Of a DNA stretch of 64,000 nucleotides, positions 59,397-64,000 are shown one piece after another. The translations under genes were made by a program, and so were the position numbers. The notes under the pieces are model-generated. The model worked only from the letters and a program-made list of their open reading frames with translations, was not told the origin of the DNA and did no database searches. How positions within the stretch are numbered: position 1 is the first letter of the stretch; the number at the start of each line of letters is the position of its first letter. The stretch comes from Alphaproteobacteria bacterium (GTDB lineage: Bacteria; Pseudomonadota; Alphaproteobacteria; Rhizobiales; Rhizobiaceae). The DNA lies in assembly GCA_016861165.1 (NCBI GenBank), contig BOKV01000003.1, forward strand, positions 1-64,000. The letters run 5' to 3'.

Positions 59397-59636
59397 ATGC
59401 TGCGCACCACATTGCTCGCCATGTTCCTCGCCGCGGCGCCCGCCGCCGCCTTCGCCAATTCCTGCCCCGTGCTGATGGGCGACATCGACCAGGCGCTGGA
59501 GAGCGCGTCGCTGTCGGAGGAGGACATGACCAAGGTCAAGGAACTGCGCACCCAGGGCGAGGAACTGCACGAGTCGGGCGACCATGAAGGCTCGATGAAG
59601 GCACTCGAGGAAGCCAAGTCGATGCTCGGCCTGTAG
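59397..59636 (+). CDS. Small secreted helical protein
   Basis: 79 residues. Signal peptide MLRTTLLAMFLAAAPAAAFA, then NSCPVLMGDIDQALESASLSEEDMTKVKELRTQGEELHESGDHEGSMKALEEAKSMLGL-type acidic helices (two short helices, one Cys). GAGAGGGAGAG site upstream. Similar small proteins are common in rhizobia, function unknown. Confidence 0.75.
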   Translation: MLRTTLLAMFLAAAPAAAFANSCPVLMGDIDQALESASLSEEDMTKVKELRTQGEELHESGDHEGSMKALEEAKSMLGL

Positions 59637-59691
59637 GGCCGCCGTTCCGCTTGCAGGCCCGGCGCGCCACCGCCGCGGCGCGCCGGATCGC

Positions 59692-60912
59692 TCAGGCCGC
59701 CAGCGCGCCGTTGAAGGCGAACAGTTCGACGGGATCGAGCAACCCGTCGAGCTTGTGGACGCCGACGCTGCGCCAACGTTCCGGGTTGAGATTGGCAAGC
59801 CCGCCGCCGGCCAGCACCGGCTGCTGCAGCAGCTTGGTCATCGATTCGATGCGGGCGACCTCGTTGACCGTCTGGCCAATGATGGAGAAGGTCAGGCGTT
59901 GCGGGATGCCGATATTGCCGAACTTGACCTCGCCGACATTGAGGCCGACGCCGAACTTGAAGCGTTCGAGCCCGTCGGCGGCACGCTGGCGATTGATCGT
60001 ATCGGCCAGTTCGATGGTGCGGTCGAGCGCGGCGTTGGCGCGCCGGGCGGCGTCGGCCAGTTCGCCGGCATCGGCGAAGGGAAAGATGCCGAGCACGGCA
60101 TCGCCGATGAAGTCGAGCACCTCGCCGCCATTGTCGACCAGCGGACCGGCGGTTGCCTCGAAATAGGCGTTGAGCAGCGAGAAATAGCCCTCCGCCGGCA
60201 GCGTCTCGGCGAACGCGGTCGAATTGCGCAGGTCGGAGAACCAGACGACCGCCGAAGTGCGCTCGCCGTCGCCGCGCCTGATCTGGCCGCTCAGCACGCT
60301 GAGGCCGGCGCGTTCGCCCAGATAGGTGGTGGCGATGTTGGTGGAGATGCGCGCCTGGATGGCGGTCTTGCAGGCGACCGCGATGATGCGCTGGATCTGC
60401 TGCAGCGTGGTCAGGTCGTCCTCGGAAAAGCCGCCCTCCCGGTCGCTCGCCCAGGTGATGATGATGCCGCGGGCGCCCTTCTGCGCCTGGTTCAGCATCA
60501 CCCGGCCCTCAAGCGCGGTCGCCAGCACCAAATAGTCGGTGTAGCCCTGCTCCTTCAGCTCCGCCAGGATCGGAAAATCGAACATCGCGTTCGGTCCGTA
60601 GAGCTGACGGCGCAGCACCTCGATCCTATTGACGATGACGAAGCGCAGCGGGCTGCGCTTCCAGGCGTCCGTCTCCTGATCCTGGTGGGGAAAGCGCTCC
60701 AGCTCGGCCGGCTTGCCGCGGTCCCAGATCACGGTCTCGGCGCCGAACAGCGGGTGCAGCGTCTGCCAGATCAGACGCGCCCGCGCGATCGGGATGCCGA
60801 CGCCCGACAGCCGCTGGCACAGCGTCTCGAACATGGCGACGATATCGGGCTCGCCCAGCGCCTGGTCGACGAGCCATTCGCGAATCGGGCGGATCAGGGC
60901 CAGGTGGGACAT
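59692..60912 (-). CDS. Cytosolic class III adenylate/guanylate cyclase
   Basis: 406 residues from MSHLALIRPIREW. Residues 1-200: sensor-like region, possibly GAF-like (ETVIWDRGKPAELERF, YLVLATALEGRVMLNQAQKGARGIIITWA). Residues about 215-390: cyclase domain with metal Asp227 (WFSDLRNSTAFAE), Asp271 in GEVLDFIGDAVLGIF, and NVGEVKFGNIG, IGQTVNEVARIES. The substrate-specifying Lys of usual adenylate cyclases is Asp267 here. No membrane helix or signal peptide. Divergent from the redox-type cyclase. Confidence 0.88.
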   Translation of the reverse strand: MSHLALIRPIREWLVDQALGEPDIVAMFETLCQRLSGVGIPIARARLIWQTLHPLFGAETVIWDRGKPAELERFPHQDQETDAWKRSPLRFVIVNRIEVLRRQLYGPNAMFDFPILAELKEQGYTDYLVLATALEGRVMLNQAQKGARGIIITWASDREGGFSEDDLTTLQQIQRIIAVACKTAIQARISTNIATTYLGERAGLSVLSGQIRRGDGERTSAVVWFSDLRNSTAFAETLPAEGYFSLLNAYFEATAGPLVDNGGEVLDFIGDAVLGIFPFADAGELADAARRANAALDRTIELADTINRQRAADGLERFKFGVGLNVGEVKFGNIGIPQRLTFSIIGQTVNEVARIESMTKLLQQPVLAGGGLANLNPERWRSVGVHKLDGLLDPVELFAFNGALAA

Positions 60913-61073
60913 CGGCGGCGCTCGGGCTGTGTTGGCGAGGGCGGGCACCGGCTTATTTGGTCGTCTGCGGCCGCCGTTTCAATCGAAGGATGCCGTTTGT
61001 TGCCGGCGCCCTCCGGCACCGCTAAAGTCTGCCGGCCCCGCCGGCGCGCCGGTCCCCACCGTCCCGATGCCAG

Positions 61074-62921
61074 ATGAGCAGCAAGTTGATCGACCGAATG
61101 GGCATGACCGGACGCGGGTCGCTGGTGCAGCGCCTGCGTCTCGGTTCGGGCCTGGTGCTGCTGTTCTACGTCACCCTCCACTATGTCAACCACATGGCCG
61201 GCCACATCTCGCTTGCCGCCATGGAGGCGGTGCTGGTGTGGCAGAGCCGGGTGTGGACCAGCCCGCCGGGAACCGTGCTGCTCTATGGCGCGCTGCTGAC
61301 GCATGTCGTGCTGGCGCTCGCCAAGGTGCTGTCCATCCGTTCGTGGCGGCGGCCGCTGTGGGAATGGGTGCAGATCGGCCTTGGCCTGGCGATTCCGTGG
61401 CTGCTGCTGAGCCACCTCACCTACACCCGCGCCGCCGAGCAACTGCTCGGCGTGAGGGTCGACTACGCCCACGAGCTGATGATGCTGTGGCCGGATGTCT
61501 GGGTGCAGCAATCGCTGCTGCTGCTGGTGGTCTGGGCGCATGCCTGCGTCGGCATCCATTTCTGGCTGCGCATCCGCGACGGCTACGCCCGCTGGCTGCC
61601 GTGGCTGGTGGCGGTGGCGGTGCTGGTGCCCGGGCTGGCGCTGACCGGCTGGATCGTCGCCGCCCGGCGCGAATTCGACGCGCTGATGCGCCTGTCTGAA
61701 ACGCTTGGTCCGGAATACGGGCCAGCCTCGAAGCGCTTCAGCGAGGGCCTCCTGCTCATCCTGCGCGACATCGAGCGCTGGGCACAGAACGGTGCGCTCG
61801 TCGTCATCGGGTTGGCGCTGGCCGCCATGGCGGCGCGCTGGGTGCTGCAGCGCTTCAGCCGCCGCGTGCGCGTCACCTATGGCGACGGCACCGTGATCAC
61901 CTCGGCCCCGGGCACCACGCTGCTCGACATCAGCCGCAGCGGCGGCATCCCGCACATGTCGGTGTGCGGCGGTCGCGCCCGCTGCTCGACCTGCCGGTCG
62001 CTCATCGTCGATGGACTGGAAAACTGCAGCCCCGTCACCGAGGCCGAACGCAACCTCCTGAAGAAGCTCAACGCCGATCCCGACATCCGCCTCGCCTGCC
62101 AGGCCCGCATCATGGGGGATGTGCAGGTGCGCCCGCTCATCCAGTCGGGCAGCCGCGCGGCAGTGCCGCGCAACGTCGACCCGCTCGGCTGGGGGGTCGA
62201 GCGCGACGCCGCCATCCTGTTCCTCGACATTCGCGGCTTCTCGCGCATCTCCGAGCGCAGCCTGCCCTATGACGTCGTCTTCATCCTCAACAGCCTGTTC
62301 GGCGAGATCGGCGCCGAGATCGAGGCGGCCGGCGGCTACATCGACAAGTTCATGGGCGACGGGCTGATGGCGATCTTCGGCCTCGCCGCCACCCCGCAGG
62401 AGGCCAGCCGCGACGCCATCCGCGCCGCGCTCGCCGCCGAGCATGCGGCACGCCGATCGAGCCGCGTGCTCACCCACCACCTGTCGGAGCCGATCCGCAT
62501 CGGCATCGGCATCGACACCGGCACCGTCGTCATCGGCCGCATCGGCCGCACCTCCGATCAGACGAGCCCGTCGCGACTCACCGCCATCGGCGACACCGTC
62601 AACATCGCCGCGCGGCTTGAATCGGCGACCAAGGAGCTCGGCGCGGCGATGGTCATCTCGGCGCGCACCTTCGCGATGGCCGGCCTGACGGAGGCCGAGA
62701 CCTATGGCAGGACCGCCAGCATCAAGGTGCACAACATCTCGCGGCCGGTCGATGTCATCGCCATCGCCGATCCGGCGGCGCTGTGGCAGCGCTTCGGCAT
62801 GGACGCGGCGACCGCCGCCGCGCATGCCGGCCCGGGCCGCGAACGGCGCGGCTGGCGGCCCTGGGCCGCCCGCCAAGCCGCGGCCGACGCCGCCCGGCCC
62901 CGCACGAAAAACGCAGGATAG
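61074..62921 (+). CDS. Membrane redox-type adenylate cyclase: SdhC-like anchor + [2Fe-2S] domain + cyclase
   Basis: 615 residues. Residues about 20-260: six membrane helices with histidines suited to haem ligation (H36, H40, H44, H77, H114, H156, H162), resembling the succinate-dehydrogenase-type anchor of the CyaC cyclase of Sinorhizobium. Residues 265-355: plant-type ferredoxin with C298-x5-C304-x2-C307 and C342. Residues 375-560: cyclase domain with Asp385 (LFLDIRGFSR), Lys425 and Asp429 (DKFMGDGLMAIF) and VNIAARLES. Likely couples quinone-pool or electron-transfer state to cAMP. C-terminal tail Ala/Arg-rich. Confidence 0.9.
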   Translation: MSSKLIDRMGMTGRGSLVQRLRLGSGLVLLFYVTLHYVNHMAGHISLAAMEAVLVWQSRVWTSPPGTVLLYGALLTHVVLALAKVLSIRSWRRPLWEWVQIGLGLAIPWLLLSHLTYTRAAEQLLGVRVDYAHELMMLWPDVWVQQSLLLLVVWAHACVGIHFWLRIRDGYARWLPWLVAVAVLVPGLALTGWIVAARREFDALMRLSETLGPEYGPASKRFSEGLLLILRDIERWAQNGALVVIGLALAAMAARWVLQRFSRRVRVTYGDGTVITSAPGTTLLDISRSGGIPHMSVCGGRARCSTCRSLIVDGLENCSPVTEAERNLLKKLNADPDIRLACQARIMGDVQVRPLIQSGSRAAVPRNVDPLGWGVERDAAILFLDIRGFSRISERSLPYDVVFILNSLFGEIGAEIEAAGGYIDKFMGDGLMAIFGLAATPQEASRDAIRAALAAEHAARRSSRVLTHHLSEPIRIGIGIDTGTVVIGRIGRTSDQTSPSRLTAIGDTVNIAARLESATKELGAAMVISARTFAMAGLTEAETYGRTASIKVHNISRPVDVIAIADPAALWQRFGMDAATAAAHAGPGRERRGWRPWAARQAAADAARPRTKNAG

Positions 62922-63079
62922 CCGCCGGTGGGGGCTTTTGCGCCGATTTTTCCCTGCTATCGTGGGGCGGGGCGGTGGTCCGGTCCGGCGACGGGATTCG
63001 GCAACACCAGCGGGCGGGGGCCCGGGACGACGACACGACGCCGAAGCGCGCAACCGATGCTGCATTCCGGGGAAGCGAA

Positions 63080-64000
63080 TTGAACCAGCTCGAACCCAAT
63101 GTGCTGAAATATGTCTGGCAGCACTCGCGTCGCGACCAGCTGTGGATGCTCGTCGTCATCCTGCTGTCGATGCCAACCTATTTCCTCAGCCTCGACCTGC
63201 CCAAGCAGATCGTCAACGGCCCGATCCAGGGGCGCGGCTTCGAAAACCCGGACGACACCGCCCTCTTCATGACCACCTATCTGCCCCTGCCCGACTGGCT
63301 GGGCGGGTCGATCCAGCTGTTCCCGGGCATCGAACTCGACCGCATCTCCTACCTGTTCGCGCTGTCGCTCATGTTCCTGCTGCTGGTCGGCGCCAATGGC
63401 GGCTTCAAGCGCTACATCAACACCTACAAGGGACGCATGGGCGAGCGGCTGCTCCGCCGGCTGCGCTTCGAACTGTTCGACCGGGTGCTGCGCTATCCGC
63501 TGTCGCGCTTCCGCCGCACCAAGCCGTCGGAAATCGCCTCGATGATCAAGGATGAGGTCGAGCCGATGGGCAATTTCATCGGCGATGCCTTCACCCAGCC
63601 GCTGTTTCTCGGTGGCCAGGCGATTACCGGACTGACCTTCATCTTCATCCAGAATGTGCCGCTCGGCGTAGTCACCCTCATCGTCGTGCTGTTCCAGGCC
63701 TGGCTGGTGCCGCGGCTGCGGCGCCGGCTCATCGTGCTCGCCAAGCAGCAGCAGGTCGAGGCGCGCCAGATGGCGGGACGGCTCGGCGAGATTGTCGAGG
63801 GCATCCAGGACGTGCACGTCAACGACACGTCCAACTACGAGCGTTCGGGCATTTCCAACGCGCTCAGCAGCATCTTCGCCATCCGCTTCGAGATCTATCA
63901 GCGCAAGTTCTACATCAAATATCTCAACAACATGCTGATCCAGTTCCTCGCCTTCCTGTTCTATGCGGCGGGCGGGTACCTGGCCATCCGCGGCAGCCTC
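63080..64000 (+). CDS. ABC transporter transmembrane domain protein, N-terminal part
   Basis: Starts at a TTG behind GGGGAAGCGAA and continues off the right edge (307 codons seen). Residues about 20-45 form a first helix (LWMLVVILLSMPTYFLSL), then a distinctive LDLPKQIVNGPIQGRGFENP loop, a second helix near FALSLMFLLLVGANGG, YINTYKGRMGERLLRRLRFELFDRVLRYPLSRFRR and PSEIASMIKDEVEPMGNFIGDAF, an ABC type I exporter membrane domain. The ATPase is outside the window. I recall relatives carrying a cyclic-nucleotide-binding domain, which would fit the adjacent cyclases, but that cannot be checked here. Confidence 0.8.
   Translation, partial: MNQLEPNVLKYVWQHSRRDQLWMLVVILLSMPTYFLSLDLPKQIVNGPIQGRGFENPDDTALFMTTYLPLPDWLGGSIQLFPGIELDRISYLFALSLMFLLLVGANGGFKRYINTYKGRMGERLLRRLRFELFDRVLRYPLSRFRRTKPSEIASMIKDEVEPMGNFIGDAFTQPLFLGGQAITGLTFIFIQNVPLGVVTLIVVLFQAWLVPRLRRRLIVLAKQQQVEARQMAGRLGEIVEGIQDVHVNDTSNYERSGISNALSSIFAIRFEIYQRKFYIKYLNNMLIQFLAFLFYAAGGYLAIRGSL

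Noticed and set aside
60894-63065. Minus-strand open frame of over 700 codons over the redox cyclase
   Set aside because: Antisense to a gene with intact ferredoxin and cyclase motifs; Arg/His/Gln-rich shadow.

Overview
The window is GC-rich chromosomal DNA from an alphaproteobacterium, most likely in the order Hyphomicrobiales (Rhizobiales). The signs are the rhizobial housekeeping order pyrG - kdsA - eno - ftsB-like - pdhA - pdhB - DUF5076 - pdhC, lipoyl domains on both PdhB and PdhC, several class III nucleotide cyclases, rhizobial-style L,D-transpeptidases and strong codon bias. The exact genus cannot be read from the sequence. Genes are densely packed, many stop/start codons overlap as ATGA, TGATG or TTGA, and no gap exceeds about 260 bases. 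I saw no insertion sequence, prophage or CRISPR array.

Layout. (1) 1-16.9 kb, almost all minus strand: central metabolism and envelope (pdhC fragment, DUF5076, pdhB, a VOC protein, pdhA, ftsB-like, DUF2332, eno, kdsA, a second VOC protein, a ferric-reductase-like gene broken by an in-frame amber codon, a D-Ala-D-Ala carboxypeptidase, pyrG, secG, a small membrane cyclase, tpiA). (2) 17.1-27.3 kb: two tandem L,D-transpeptidase paralogues, the second without a catalytic core, then the minus-strand block rlpA - dacF - tmk - holB - metG - tatD - MBL hydrolase. (3) 27.5-36.8 kb: an apparent eight-gene minus-strand operon (aldehyde dehydrogenase, livKHMGF, a small lysine-rich ORF, second aldehyde dehydrogenase) with a divergent AraC regulator of HpaA/PobR type; probably uptake and oxidation of an aromatic or other aldehyde-yielding compound. 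(4) 37.0-44.3 kb: tRNA-Ser(UGA), then a TetR regulator divergent from quinate/shikimate dehydrogenase - TRAP transporter - AroQ-like - 3-dehydroshikimate dehydratase, which reads as import of quinate/shikimate and conversion to protocatechuate. (5) 44.4-47.8 kb: complete dTDP-L-rhamnose operon rfbACBD. (6) 48.05 kb: tRNA-Asn(GUU). (7) 48.4-57.3 kb: Calvin-cycle locus cbbR / cbbLS / second LysR / cbbF-cbbP-cbbT-cbbA, with a form IA RuBisCO (IAq-like small subunit) and no carboxysome or cbbQO genes nearby. (8) 57.3-64 kb: a cold-shock gene with a long leader, small secreted proteins, a methyltransferase, a soluble cyclase, a membrane redox-type cyclase (six helices + [2Fe-2S] + cyclase), and the start of an ABC transporter cut by the window edge.

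The organism therefore appears able to fix CO2 by the Calvin cycle and also to use plant-derived alicyclic and probably aromatic carbon. The most unusual items are: the LivF ATPase with a long C-terminal tail whose last helix is duplicated as the next gene; the AroQ homologue with altered substrate-binding residues inside the quinate cluster; the non-catalytic L,D-transpeptidase paralogue; the amber-interrupted ferric reductase; and the redox-domain cyclase. Strong GC hairpins follow both solute-binding-protein genes (livK and dctP), and several candidate operators are listed. All functions are inferred by reading motifs; no database search was run.
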